This document shows, in pieces, positions 25,413-34,347 of a stretch of DNA of 64,000 bases; positions within the stretch are counted from its first letter, which is position 1, and each line of letters begins with the position of its first letter. The translations under genes and the position numbers were made by a program. The stretch covers positions 442,722 to 506,721 of the forward strand of contig NZ_JAMHJQ010000002.1 of NCBI RefSeq assembly GCF_023534745.1, read 5' to 3'. The notes under the pieces are model-generated. The model saw only the letters and a list, made by a program, of their open reading frames with translations. It was not told the origin of the DNA and made no database searches. Origin of the DNA: Streptomyces sp. 35G-GA-8. GTDB lineage: Bacteria > Actinomycetota > Actinomycetes > Streptomycetales > Streptomycetaceae.

Positions 25413-26303
25413 TCAGCGCGCGCCCGCCAGGACCAGCTGATCCAGCGTCGCCGCCACGGCCGGGACCTGAGCGAGATCGGGCAGGGTCAGCGCGACGATC
25501 TCCCGGTGAACGGACGGCTCGACAGCGAGCGTACGAACGCCCTCGGTACGTACGGACTCCATCGCCAGCTCCGGCAGCACCGCCACCCCCAGCCCCGCCG
25601 CGACCAGGCCGATCACGGCCGGATAGTCATCCGTCGCGAAGTCGATCCGGGGCGTGAATCCCGCCGCCTCACACGCGTCGACCAGCTGGGTACGACAGCG
25701 GGGACAGCCCGCGATCCAGGACTCGGCGGCCAGCTCGGCGATCGCGACCGTACCGGCGTCCGCGAGCCGGTGATCCTCGGGGACCAGACCGACGAGCCGG
25801 TCCACGAGCAGCGGGCGCACGACGAGGTCGTCCCACTCCGCGCCGGAGCCGCCGTACCGGAACGCCAGCGCCACATCGCACTCACCGTCCCGCAGCATCA
25901 CCGCCGAACTCGGCGGCTCGGCCTCGACCAGCGAGACGCGCGTGCCCGGATGGGCCGCGCGCAGGGCGGCCAGCGCGGTCGGCACCAGCGTGGAACTGCC
26001 GCTGGGGAAGGACACCAGTCTGACCCGGCCGGCCCGCAGCCCGGCGATGGCCGCGATCTCCTCCTCCGCCGCGGTGAGTCCGGCGAGGATGCCCGTCGCG
26101 TGCCGTACCAGCGCCTCGCCGGCCTGCGTCAGCCGCATCTCGCGGCCGGTACGGACGATCAGCGGGGTGCCCGCGGACGATTCGAGCGCCTTCATCTGCT
26201 GGCTGACGGCCGGCTGCGTACAGCCCAGTTCACGGGCCGCGGCGGAGAAGGAGCCCGTGGCGGCCACGGTGCGCAGGACACGGAGATGACGGGCTTCGAT
26301 CAC
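25413..26303 (-). CDS. LysR-family transcriptional regulator
   Basis: The 296-residue protein has an N-terminal winged HTH (HLRVLRTVAATGSFSAAAREL, then TQPAVSQQMKALE) and a periplasmic-binding-like effector domain with GRVRLVSFPSG, DVALAF and PEDHRLA landmarks. The effector is unknown. GTG 26303 has no SD but is preceded 6 nt away by TATACT, so the mRNA is probably leaderless. It is divergent from the MOSC gene (81-nt gap), the usual layout for a LysR regulator and its target, so regulation of the MOSC-SDR pair is a reasonable guess. Nothing links it to the whiD gene on its other side. Confidence 0.88.
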   Translation of the reverse strand: MIEARHLRVLRTVAATGSFSAAARELGCTQPAVSQQMKALESSAGTPLIVRTGREMRLTQAGEALVRHATGILAGLTAAEEEIAAIAGLRAGRVRLVSFPSGSSTLVPTALAALRAAHPGTRVSLVEAEPPSSAVMLRDGECDVALAFRYGGSGAEWDDLVVRPLLVDRLVGLVPEDHRLADAGTVAIAELAAESWIAGCPRCRTQLVDACEAAGFTPRIDFATDDYPAVIGLVAAGLGVAVLPELAMESVRTEGVRTLAVEPSVHREIVALTLPDLAQVPAVAATLDQLVLAGAR

Positions 26304-26309
26304 CCTTCG

Positions 26310-26315
26310 AGTATA
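26310..26315 (-). promoter_or_regulatory. -10 element of a probable leaderless LysR transcript
   Basis: TATACT on the minus strand lies 6 nt before the GTG at 26303, placing the start site on the initiation codon. No convincing -35 was found. Confidence 0.5.
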
Positions 26316-26384
26316 AGTGCATCTTTGGGGTAGCGATGAGTAATGGGTGGAATCTTTGAGAGTGGGGTGGATAGCGTGGCGCGT

Positions 26385-27068
26385 ATGAAGCTTCTGACCG
26401 TGAATGTGGGGCGGCCGACGGCCGTGGAGTACACGGACGCCCCGGGCGGGTTCACCGGGATCGACAAGCGTCCGACCGACGGTCCGGTCCGGGTGTCGGA
26501 TCCCGGGTCCAAGGGCGAGGGCGGCAGCGGCGTCGCCGGTGACACGGTCTGCGATCTGCGCCATCACGGCGGCTCCGACCAGGCGGTGTACGCGTTCGCC
26601 AGGGAGGATCTGGACTTCTGGGAGCGGGAGTTGGGACGGCCGCTGGCCAATGGCGCCTTCGGGGAGAATCTCACCACGTCCGGCGTGGACATCATGGGCG
26701 CCAGGATCGGCGAGCGCTGGCGTATCGGCTCCGAGGTGGTGCTGGAGACGACGAGCGGGCGGATTCCGTGCCGTACGTTCCAGGGCTGGCTCGGCGAGAA
26801 GGGCTGGGTGCGGCGGTTCACCGGGCAGGCCGTGACCGGTGCGTATCTGCGCGTCATCACCCCAGGCGAGATCCGCGCGGGCGATCCGATCGAGATCGTC
26901 CACCGGCCGGACCATGAGGTGACGGTCTCCCTGGCCTTCCGCGCCGTCACCACCGAGCGCGAGCTGCTGCCACGGGTTCTCGCCGCCGGTGAGGCCCTGC
27001 ACGCCGAGGAGTTGAGGACTGCGCGGGAGTACGTCGAGAAATACACCACGGAGAACGCCGCGAAGTAA
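26385..27068 (+). CDS. MOSC domain protein, YiiM-like
   Basis: The 227-residue protein is a stand-alone MOSC domain protein. Residues about 65-80 carry the VCDLRHHGGSDQAVYAF motif, followed by GAFGENLTTSG and the Cys of GRIPCRTFQ, the presumed sulfur-carrying or molybdenum-ligating residue. A C-terminal 3-alpha segment (LLPRVLAAGEALHAEELRTA) is typical of the YiiM group. YiiM-type proteins reduce N-hydroxylated compounds in E. coli using a molybdenum cofactor; the substrate here is unknown. ATG 26385 begins the conserved core; upstream in-frame codons look non-coding. It is divergent from a LysR gene and 53 nt before an SDR gene on the same strand. Confidence 0.87.
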   Translation: MKLLTVNVGRPTAVEYTDAPGGFTGIDKRPTDGPVRVSDPGSKGEGGSGVAGDTVCDLRHHGGSDQAVYAFAREDLDFWERELGRPLANGAFGENLTTSGVDIMGARIGERWRIGSEVVLETTSGRIPCRTFQGWLGEKGWVRRFTGQAVTGAYLRVITPGEIRAGDPIEIVHRPDHEVTVSLAFRAVTTERELLPRVLAAGEALHAEELRTAREYVEKYTTENAAK

Positions 27069-27098
27069 CCCATTCCCGGGCGTCGCCGGGTCCGCCCG

Positions 27099-27120
27099 CG
27101 CAGGCACTAACGTGCCTGCG
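27099..27120. promoter_or_regulatory. Perfect palindrome abutting the SDR start codon
   Basis: CGCAGGCAC-TAAC-GTGCCTGCG is a 9-bp perfect inverted repeat ending 1 nt before ATG 27122. It may terminate the MOSC transcript, act as an operator, or as an RNA hairpin restrict translation of the SDR gene. Confidence 0.5.
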
Positions 27121-27121
27121 T

Positions 27122-27895
27122 ATGACGACTGCTCTGATTACCGGCGCGACAGCGGGGATCGGCGCCGCCTTCGCTCGGCGGCTGGCCTCGGACGGACACA
27201 ATCTCGTCCTGGTGGCCCGCGACACCGAGCGTTTGCGGGCCCAGGCCACCGAACTGCACGACCGGCACGGCATTGAAGCCGAGGTGCTGACCGCCGACCT
27301 CTCCACCGACCACGGGATCGCCTCGGTGGAGAAGCGGCTCTCGGACCGCAAGCAGCCGGTCGATCTGCTGGTCAACAACGCGGGGTTCGGCAACAAGGGA
27401 CGATTCCTCGATGTCTCGATGGCCGACGAACTGACCATGCTGAAGGTGCACTGCGAGGCGGTGCTGCGGCTGACCTCGGCGGCGGTCCCCGGGATGAAGG
27501 CGCGCGGCCGGGGCGGGGTCGTCAATGTGGCGTCGGTGGCGGCGTTCGTACCGCGCGGGACATACGGCGCCTCGAAGGCCTGGGTCGTGCAGTTCACCCA
27601 GGGCGTGGCGCGGGATCTGGCCGGGTCGGGCGTACGGCTGATGGCGCTGTGCCCCGGTTTCGTGCGGACCGAGTTCCATGAGCGGGCCGGGATGGGCACG
27701 GACAACATCCCGGGCTGGATGTGGCTGGACGCGGACAAGCTGGTGGCCGCCGCGCTGGCGGACCTGGCGCGCGGCAAGACCGTGTCCGTACCGGATCCGC
27801 GCTACAAGGCGATGATGGGAGCGGTGAAGCTGGCCCCGCGCGGGCTGCTCGGCGGGATCACCTCGAAGACCGGCCGCAAGTACGGCCCGCGGTAA
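27122..27895 (+). CDS. Short-chain dehydrogenase/reductase
   Basis: The 257-residue classical SDR has the NADP-binding TGATAGIG, Arg of VARD, NNAG (VNNAGFGNKG), catalytic Ser in NVASVAAF, and YGASK (Tyr and Lys). The C-terminal extension with LAPRGLLGGITSK resembles DltE/YqjQ-type oxidoreductases, so a lipid-related or ketone substrate is possible, but none is visible. There is no SD: a 9-bp palindrome occupies the space directly before the ATG. It lies 53 nt after the MOSC gene, probably transcriptionally linked, and a strong terminator follows. Confidence 0.9.
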   Translation: MTTALITGATAGIGAAFARRLASDGHNLVLVARDTERLRAQATELHDRHGIEAEVLTADLSTDHGIASVEKRLSDRKQPVDLLVNNAGFGNKGRFLDVSMADELTMLKVHCEAVLRLTSAAVPGMKARGRGGVVNVASVAAFVPRGTYGASKAWVVQFTQGVARDLAGSGVRLMALCPGFVRTEFHERAGMGTDNIPGWMWLDADKLVAAALADLARGKTVSVPDPRYKAMMGAVKLAPRGLLGGITSKTGRKYGPR

Positions 27896-27902
27896 GCGAT
27901 CA

Positions 27903-27949
27903 CGCACGAGGCCCGGTACCCCCGTGGAGGGATACCGGGCCTCGGTGCG
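27903..27949. terminator. Bidirectional terminator between SDR gene and groEL
   Basis: GAGGCCCGGTA (27908-27918) pairs with 27933-27943. The flanking CGCAC/GTGCG arms add five pairs beyond a one-nt bulge. It sits between convergent genes. Confidence 0.85.
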
Positions 27950-27990
27950 TTCGTCCGGCCGGACGCCGGACGGCTACGCGCCTCGCGACA

Positions 27991-29634
<1,644 letters not shown>

Positions 29635-29641
29635 TCAATGA

Positions 29642-29689
29642 ACCGCGCCCCTGTCCGCCCGGCTGTCGCAGGGTGGCCAGGGGCGCGGT
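29642..29689 (-). promoter_or_regulatory. Stem-loop in the groES-groEL1 intergenic region
   Basis: ACCGCGCCCCTG (29642-29653) and its complement (29678-29689) enclose a 24-nt loop. It could cause partial termination or mark an mRNA processing site, changing the groES:groEL1 ratio. Confidence 0.5.
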
Positions 29690-29708
29690 CCACAAGCAAT
29701 TAGGTGAA

Positions 29709-30017
29709 TTACTTCTCGATGATCGCGAGAACGTCGCGAGCCGAGAGGACGAGGTACTCCTCGCCGCTGTACTTCACTTCGGTGCCGCCGTACTTGCTGT
29801 ACAGAACGACATCGCCGACGGAGACGTCGAGCGGAAGCCGCTCGCCGTTCTCGAATCGGCCCGGGCCCACGGCCAGGACGACGCCCTCCTGGGGCTTCTC
29901 CTTGGCGGTGTCCGGGATAACCAGGCCAGAGGCCGTGGTCTGCTCGGCGTCGAGCGGCTGGACCACGATGCGGTCCTCAAGCGGCTTGATGGCAACCTTG
30001 GTGCTGGCGGTCGTCAC
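29709..30017 (-). CDS. groES: Co-chaperonin GroES
   Basis: The 102-residue GroES begins [20 protein letters not shown], contains the mobile loop [10 protein letters not shown] that docks GroEL, and ends [15 protein letters not shown]. It caps the GroEL folding chamber in the cytoplasm. The GTG start at 30017 is preceded by GGGGGAGG. It is the first gene of the groES-groEL1 operon, with a promoter at 30149-30178 embedded between two CIRCE operators. Confidence 0.98.
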   Translation of the reverse strand: MTTASTKVAIKPLEDRIVVQPLDAEQTTASGLVIPDTAKEKPQEGVVLAVGPGRFENGERLPLDVSVGDVVLYSKYGGTEVKYSGEEYLVLSARDVLAIIEK

Positions 30018-30116
30018 GATCCGACCTCCCCCTTCGGAGATCTCACGGGGTTAACTGTCTGAGGGTGGCGACCGAATAGATCCGTCGTCGCGGGTGCCGG
30101 ACCTGTCAGTCGCGCT

Positions 30117-30143
30117 TTGGCACTCTCCAGTGGGGAGTGCCAG
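30117..30143. promoter_or_regulatory. CIRCE element (HrcA operator), promoter-distal copy
   Basis: TTGGCACTC-N9-GAGTGCCAG matches the CIRCE consensus TTAGCACTC-N9-GAGTGCTAA in layout and spacing, 100 nt upstream of groES. Confidence 0.93.
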
Positions 30144-30148
30144 ACCCG

Positions 30149-30178
30149 AGACTATGACCGGGATTAGCACTCGGTCAA
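30149..30178 (-). promoter_or_regulatory. groES-groEL1 promoter
   Basis: On the minus strand TTGACC (-35, 30173-30178) and TAGTCT (-10, 30149-30154) are separated by 18 nt. The -35 lies inside one CIRCE element, and the other begins 6 nt downstream of the -10, so HrcA binding would cover the promoter. Confidence 0.7.
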
Positions 30179-30190
30179 GCGGAGTGCCAA
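30164..30190. promoter_or_regulatory. CIRCE element (HrcA operator), overlapping the -35
   Basis: TTAGCACTC-N9-GAGTGCCAA is an almost perfect CIRCE inverted repeat, 147 nt upstream of groES and 20 nt from the other copy. Confidence 0.95.
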
Positions 30191-30249
30191 TGAGCGCGGT
30201 CGTGGCGGATCTTTCCCGGACGGAGAAGCGGCTCCCGGGCCGGGGTTCC

Positions 30250-30711
30250 TCACGGGTCGGGCAGGACCGAAGGGCAGTGCCGCAGCGGTGGCGACGGCGG
30301 CAAAGGGTTGGAGAACGGCGGGGACGGCGGGAACGGCGGCGAAGGCGGTGGCGCGGGCGACATCTCGTGCAGCCCGCAGACGGGGCGTACGGGAGCGCCT
30401 GCGGCGGACGGGGACGAGGACGGGGGCACGGGCATCGCCCCCGCTCCCGAACTCGCTCCCGAACCCGGACCCGGCGCGGCCGAGCCGGCCCCCGCTCCCT
30501 GCCCCGCCTTCGATCCAGGTCCGGGACCCGGTAGCGGCACAGGCACCGAGGGCGTGACCGAGTCATGCGGATTCACCCGCTGCGCCGCCTTGCGGCCGAG
30601 TCGCTCGATCGGGTCCATCGGGTCCATCGCGCCGGACGACTGCGCGCAGCCGGCCGCGAGGAGCGCACCGGCTGCCAGCACCCCGGCCAGCAGCCGGTGC
30701 GCGGGTCTCAT
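30250..30711 (-). CDS. Putative small proline-rich lipoprotein
   Basis: The 153-residue protein begins MRPAHRLLAGVLAAGALLAA and continues GCAQSSGA, a classic lipoprotein signal with lipobox (AAGC). The mature part is low complexity, rich in Pro, Ser, Gly and Ala, ending in PPSPPFPPSPPF-type repeats. There is no recognisable domain. Its ATG overlaps the stop of the upstream polysaccharide deacetylase (ATGA), so the two are translationally coupled and may act together at the cell surface. The extreme composition means the C-terminal reading frame could contain a frameshift; the N-terminus is convincing. Confidence 0.65.
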   Translation of the reverse strand: MRPAHRLLAGVLAAGALLAAGCAQSSGAMDPMDPIERLGRKAAQRVNPHDSVTPSVPVPLPGPGPGSKAGQGAGAGSAAPGPGSGASSGAGAMPVPPSSSPSAAGAPVRPVCGLHEMSPAPPPSPPFPPSPPFSNPLPPSPPLRHCPSVLPDP

Positions 30712-31715
30712 ACGTAGTCCTCCAGCCGGCCCACGGCGTATCCCTTGTCGGTGACGACCTTCATCACATGGCGGATCATGTCGGGCATCGAGCCCTTCCA
30801 CTCGTCCCGTCCGCGGAAGTGGGTCAGGATGATGTCGCCGGGGTGCATGTCCCGGTCCCACTCGCGCCACTCCATGTGGTCGGGGAACGCCTCGGACGCC
30901 CAGATCGGCGCGGCCTTGATCCCGCACTCCTTCGCGGCGCGCAGCGTGTCGGCGTTGTAGTTGCCGTACGGCGGCCGGAAGAGCGTGGGCCGCTTCCCGT
31001 AGTTCCTCTCCAGCAGGTCCTGCTGGCCGCAGATCTCCCGCTTCTGCTCCTCGTACGACAGCCCCGGCATGTAGGGGTGGTTGAGGGTGTGGTTCTGGAT
31101 GGCGACCCCGCGGTCCCGCATCTGCCCGAAGTAGCCGTAGTTGTTGTTGATGACGTAATCGCTGAGGAAGGCGGTGTAGGGGATCTTCAGTTCGCTCATC
31201 ATCCGCAGCAGTTCGGGGTCCTTCTCGGAACCGTCGTCCATCGTCAGGAAGACGACCTTCTTGCCGTCGACCGGAACGGTGGTGAACAGCGGCGGCAGAT
31301 CCTCGCCACCCTCGACCTCGAAGCCCTCACGGGTGCTGATCTCCGGCTTGACAGCGGGCGGCCTGGGCGCGGCCAGGGGGGTGCTCTCAAGCCCCCACTT
31401 CTTCGCGGCGACGGCGCGCTCGGCCTGGACGCGGCGTACGTTCTCGGGGGAGTAGAGCGCGTCCAGTTCGGCCGCCGTCTGCTCGCCCGGCACCCCGGGG
31501 GCGGCGGCGGGCTGGCCCGGCTTGCCTGCGGCGGGCGTGCCGGGCGCGGGCTTCACCGGTTCGGCGGAGCGGTCGGTACATCCCGAGCCGAGGGCTGCGA
31601 CCAGCAGCGCGGCCAGAACCGTACGGCCGCGCCATCGCCTGGTTTCCCGCCTCGTTACCGGTGCGCGATATGCGGCCTGTGTGGACATCTCTTCTTTTTG
31701 TCGTACTAGCTGCAT
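30708..31715 (-). CDS. Secreted polysaccharide deacetylase (NodB domain)
   Basis: The 335-residue extracytoplasmic protein has a basic N-terminus (RRETRRWRGR), a hydrophobic segment and Cys in ALGSGCTDR, suggesting a lipoprotein. The NodB homology domain holds motif 1 TMDDGSE (metal Asp; TFDDG in most), motif 2 HTLNHPYM (two metal His) and motif 3 RPPYGNYN. It probably removes acetyl groups from peptidoglycan or another N-acetylated wall glycan. The start is uncertain between ATG 31715 (AGGA 9 nt upstream) and ATG 31688. It overlaps a small lipoprotein gene by 4 nt and is divergent from a methyltransferase gene. Confidence 0.88.
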   Translation of the reverse strand: MQLVRQKEEMSTQAAYRAPVTRRETRRWRGRTVLAALLVAALGSGCTDRSAEPVKPAPGTPAAGKPGQPAAAPGVPGEQTAAELDALYSPENVRRVQAERAVAAKKWGLESTPLAAPRPPAVKPEISTREGFEVEGGEDLPPLFTTVPVDGKKVVFLTMDDGSEKDPELLRMMSELKIPYTAFLSDYVINNNYGYFGQMRDRGVAIQNHTLNHPYMPGLSYEEQKREICGQQDLLERNYGKRPTLFRPPYGNYNADTLRAAKECGIKAAPIWASEAFPDHMEWREWDRDMHPGDIILTHFRGRDEWKGSMPDMIRHVMKVVTDKGYAVGRLEDYV

Positions 31716-31798
31716 GGCGTCGCATCCTGTCAGCGCGCGGAGCCCGCGAGCACCCGACACCGCCGCCCCGACGTGTACCGTCCCCCGGCTGGCCCACA

Positions 31799-33112
31799 AT
31801 GGGGCGGGTGACCGACCGCGCCTCCTCCCCCGCCGCCTCGCCCCCTCCCGGACCGGCTGCTGCCACGCCGCTCCTCGCGCCCCTCCTCTCCGCCGAGGGG
31901 CAGGCGCTGCTCGCCGAGTTGCGCGACCACGACCCGGCTCAGGAACTCGCCCTCGCCACCCGGCTGCGCCGTGAGCACCCGGCCGAGCTGGTGTCGGCGG
32001 CGCTGGCGCAGGCGCGGCTGCGCCAGCGCGGGGTGGCGAAGTTCGGCGCGGCCGACGCGTACCGCATGTACTTCACGCCGAACGGCGTCGAACAGGCCAC
32101 GCGCGGCAGCGTCGCCGCCCACCGGGCCGCCCGGTTCCGCGCCCTCGCAGCGGACTCCGGGGACTCCAGGGACTCCGGGGACTCCAGGGTCACGGACCTC
32201 TGCTGCGGCATCGGCGGTGACGCGATCGAACTGGCCCGCGCGGGACTCGCCGTGACGGCGGTCGATCTCGACCCGCTGACCTGCGAGATCGCCCTCACCA
32301 ATGTGCGCACCCTGGCACCGGAAGGGCCGCCCGTGACGGTGACCAGGGCGGATGTCCTGGAGTACGACACGACCGGGGCCGACGCCCTCTTCATCGACCC
32401 CGCACGGCGCGGCGGGCGGGGCAGGATCTTCGATCCGGAGGCGTACTCACCGCCGCTGTCCTGGGCCGTCGACGCGGTACGGCGGGTCGGCGCGGGCGCG
32501 GTCAAGATCGCGCCCGGCATTCCGCACGAACTGATCCCCGACGACTTCGAGGTCGAGTGGATCTCGGACGGCGGCGATGTGAAGGAAGCGGTGCTCTGGC
32601 ACCGGCGCGAGGGCGGACAGGCGCCCCTGGGCGAGCGCGGGCACGATGCCCCGGAGGCCGTCGTCCCCGGTGCGCGCCGCGCCACCCTCCTGCCGTCCGG
32701 CGCCACCCTCACCGGCCGCGGACTCCCCGATCCGCCCGTCCGCCCCCTCGGCCGTTATCTGTACGAGCCGGACGGCGCCGTCATCCGCGCGCATCTGGTC
32801 GCCGAGGTCGCCGAGGACCTGGACGGCGGACTGCTCGACGAGACGATCGCCTACATCACGGCCGACGAACCGCGCCCGACACCGTTCGCCACCGCATACG
32901 AGATCACCGACCAACTCCCCTTCGGGCTCAAGAAGCTGAAGGCCCTGCTGCGCGAACGCGAGGTCGGCGTGCTGACCGTGAAGAAGCGCGGCTCGGCGGT
33001 GGAACCGGAGGAGTTGCGCCGGCGGCTCAAACTCAAGGGCCCCCACGCGGCCACGGTCTTCCTCACCAGGGTCGCGGGCGCCCCCACGATGCTCATCGGC
33101 CATCCGGTGTAA
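31799..33112 (+). CDS. Class I SAM-dependent methyltransferase with THUMP-like domain
   Basis: The 437-residue protein has a Rossmann methyltransferase core with motif I VTDLCCGIGGDAIELA, acidic motif II AVDLDP, and motif IV ALFIDPARRGGRGR. An N-terminal helical region (about 1-110) precedes it. The C-terminal 100 residues, ending in TVKKRGSAVEPEELRRRLK, resemble the THUMP-like domain of actinobacterial proteins. DPAR at motif IV and the THUMP-like tail suggest an RNA substrate, but this is inference. A short DSGDSRDSGDSR repeat just before motif I looks like strain-variable slippage sequence. ATG 31799 or GTG 31808 is the start; neither has a strong SD. Confidence 0.85.
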   Translation: MGRVTDRASSPAASPPPGPAAATPLLAPLLSAEGQALLAELRDHDPAQELALATRLRREHPAELVSAALAQARLRQRGVAKFGAADAYRMYFTPNGVEQATRGSVAAHRAARFRALAADSGDSRDSGDSRVTDLCCGIGGDAIELARAGLAVTAVDLDPLTCEIALTNVRTLAPEGPPVTVTRADVLEYDTTGADALFIDPARRGGRGRIFDPEAYSPPLSWAVDAVRRVGAGAVKIAPGIPHELIPDDFEVEWISDGGDVKEAVLWHRREGGQAPLGERGHDAPEAVVPGARRATLLPSGATLTGRGLPDPPVRPLGRYLYEPDGAVIRAHLVAEVAEDLDGGLLDETIAYITADEPRPTPFATAYEITDQLPFGLKKLKALLREREVGVLTVKKRGSAVEPEELRRRLKLKGPHAATVFLTRVAGAPTMLIGHPV

Positions 33113-33124
33113 CGGGCCCGGAGC

Positions 33125-33156
33125 GGGGCCAGTTGACGGCGGGGCCAGTTGACGGC
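33125..33156. repeat. Perfect 16-bp tandem duplication
   Basis: GGGGCCAGTTGACGGC occurs twice head to tail, 12 nt after the methyltransferase stop codon and 20 nt before the end of the convergent gene. Confidence 0.8.
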
Positions 33157-33176
33157 GGGAAGGACGAGCGGTCCGA

Positions 33177-33542
33177 TCAGTCCAGGTCGGTCAGCTCGTC
33201 CGCGTAGATCTGTGACAGCGGCTGCGGACCGATGTACTGCTGGCAGTTGCACTGCCGGCGCTCGTACCGCAGGGGCTTCTTGTTCTCGTCCCACTCCATC
33301 GGCACCTCCACGTCCTCGTGGCACTTGCCCCGCTTGTCATGCTTCGCCAGATGGTGGGTGCAGCCGCAGACCGGCTCCGGGGGCTTGTTGGCCTCTTCAA
33401 TGGCCAGCCGCTCGTGCTCCTGGAGTTTGAAGCGCTCGATTCTTCGTTCATGCCGGGTTCGGAGCGCGGTGCGGCCGGTGTCGGCGATCCAGCCGAAGCC
33501 GCCCACGATGAAGAAGACGAATATCCACCAAATCCATTCCAT
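33177..33542 (-). CDS. Small membrane-anchored protein with Cys/His metal-binding motif
   Basis: The 121-residue protein has one N-terminal transmembrane helix (WIWWIFVFFIVGGFGWI), then a charged, probably helical stretch (RTRHERRIERFKLQEHERL). A Cys/His-rich domain follows: CGCTHH (Cys59, Cys61, His63), His68, Cys74-His75, and CNC (Cys98, Cys100) with QQYIGP. The CxCxH...C...CxC pattern suggests a small zinc-binding fold facing the cytoplasm. I know similar uncharacterised actinobacterial proteins but no function. It is convergent with the methyltransferase gene and 70 nt downstream of the next membrane protein gene on the same strand. Confidence 0.8.
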   Translation of the reverse strand: MEWIWWIFVFFIVGGFGWIADTGRTALRTRHERRIERFKLQEHERLAIEEANKPPEPVCGCTHHLAKHDKRGKCHEDVEVPMEWDENKKPLRYERRQCNCQQYIGPQPLSQIYADELTDLD

Positions 33543-33612
33543 CCGCCGCCCCTTAACCCTGAATGGCGCATGCGTTCCCCTTCAGGATAGGACGGACACG
33601 GCGGGACTGGCC

Positions 33613-34278
33613 TCAGCGGTGCGCTCCCCCGCCCCTGCGGACCGGTACCGACCTCATCAGCAGCCGCTCCGACCAGCATTGATGTCTGACCGACGGGACC
33701 AGCCCGAGCAGCCCGGTCACCAGGAGGGTGACGCCGAGCCCCAGCGCGTACGCGGTCTCACCCAGCGTGGCCATTTCGCGGCCACCCACGCCCCCGGTCC
33801 CGGCCTCGGACACGGCGCGGCCGGTCAGCCACACCCCCACCAGGCACAGCAGCACCGACGGCAGCAGCCACATCACGGACCGCCCGTGCGCCCCCAGACG
33901 CGGGTCCGTCACGGGTTCCGGGGCGAAGCGTGCCCAGGCCTCCAGGCGCTCCCGTACGGCCCGGCCCCGGCTCAGCCAGAAGCCGACCCCGACCGCCGCC
34001 GGGATCAGAAGAACAGCCGCGAGCGTCAGCGCCACCACTCCGGCAGGCAGACCGAGGCCGCCCCCCTCGAAGCTCTGTATCGCCGTCCCCACAGCCGCCC
34101 AGCCGACCACGGCGAGCGCCGCCGTCAGCCAGAGCGCCACCAGCCGCCCGAAGGAGAGACCGCGCCTGCTCAGCACCACCATGACCTGGGCCCGCTCGGC
34201 GAGCCGCGTCGCCCGGTCGGGCCAGGTGCCCTCCTCCGGGGACGGTGGGGGCGGCGGCAGCGGAGCGCGGCTGATCAT
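33613..34278 (-). CDS. Conserved membrane protein of unknown function
   Basis: The 221-residue protein has a Pro-rich N-terminus and four hydrophobic segments at about 46-66 (LVALWLTAALAVVGWAAVG), 79-103, 135-153 and 175-196. A basic C-terminus (MRSVPVRRGGGAHR) follows. No catalytic motif was recognised. It lies 69 nt downstream of the aldo/keto reductase gene on the same strand and 70 nt upstream of the Cys/His protein gene. These may form a loose operon with no evident common theme. Confidence 0.75.
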   Translation of the reverse strand: MISRAPLPPPPPSPEEGTWPDRATRLAERAQVMVVLSRRGLSFGRLVALWLTAALAVVGWAAVGTAIQSFEGGGLGLPAGVVALTLAAVLLIPAAVGVGFWLSRGRAVRERLEAWARFAPEPVTDPRLGAHGRSVMWLLPSVLLCLVGVWLTGRAVSEAGTGGVGGREMATLGETAYALGLGVTLLVTGLLGLVPSVRHQCWSERLLMRSVPVRRGGGAHR

Positions 34279-34347
34279 TCGCCAGAGGTTAGCGGTGCGG
34301 AGAGGCGTCGACGGCGCGGGGTCGGCCCCGGTGACACTCCGTGAGGG

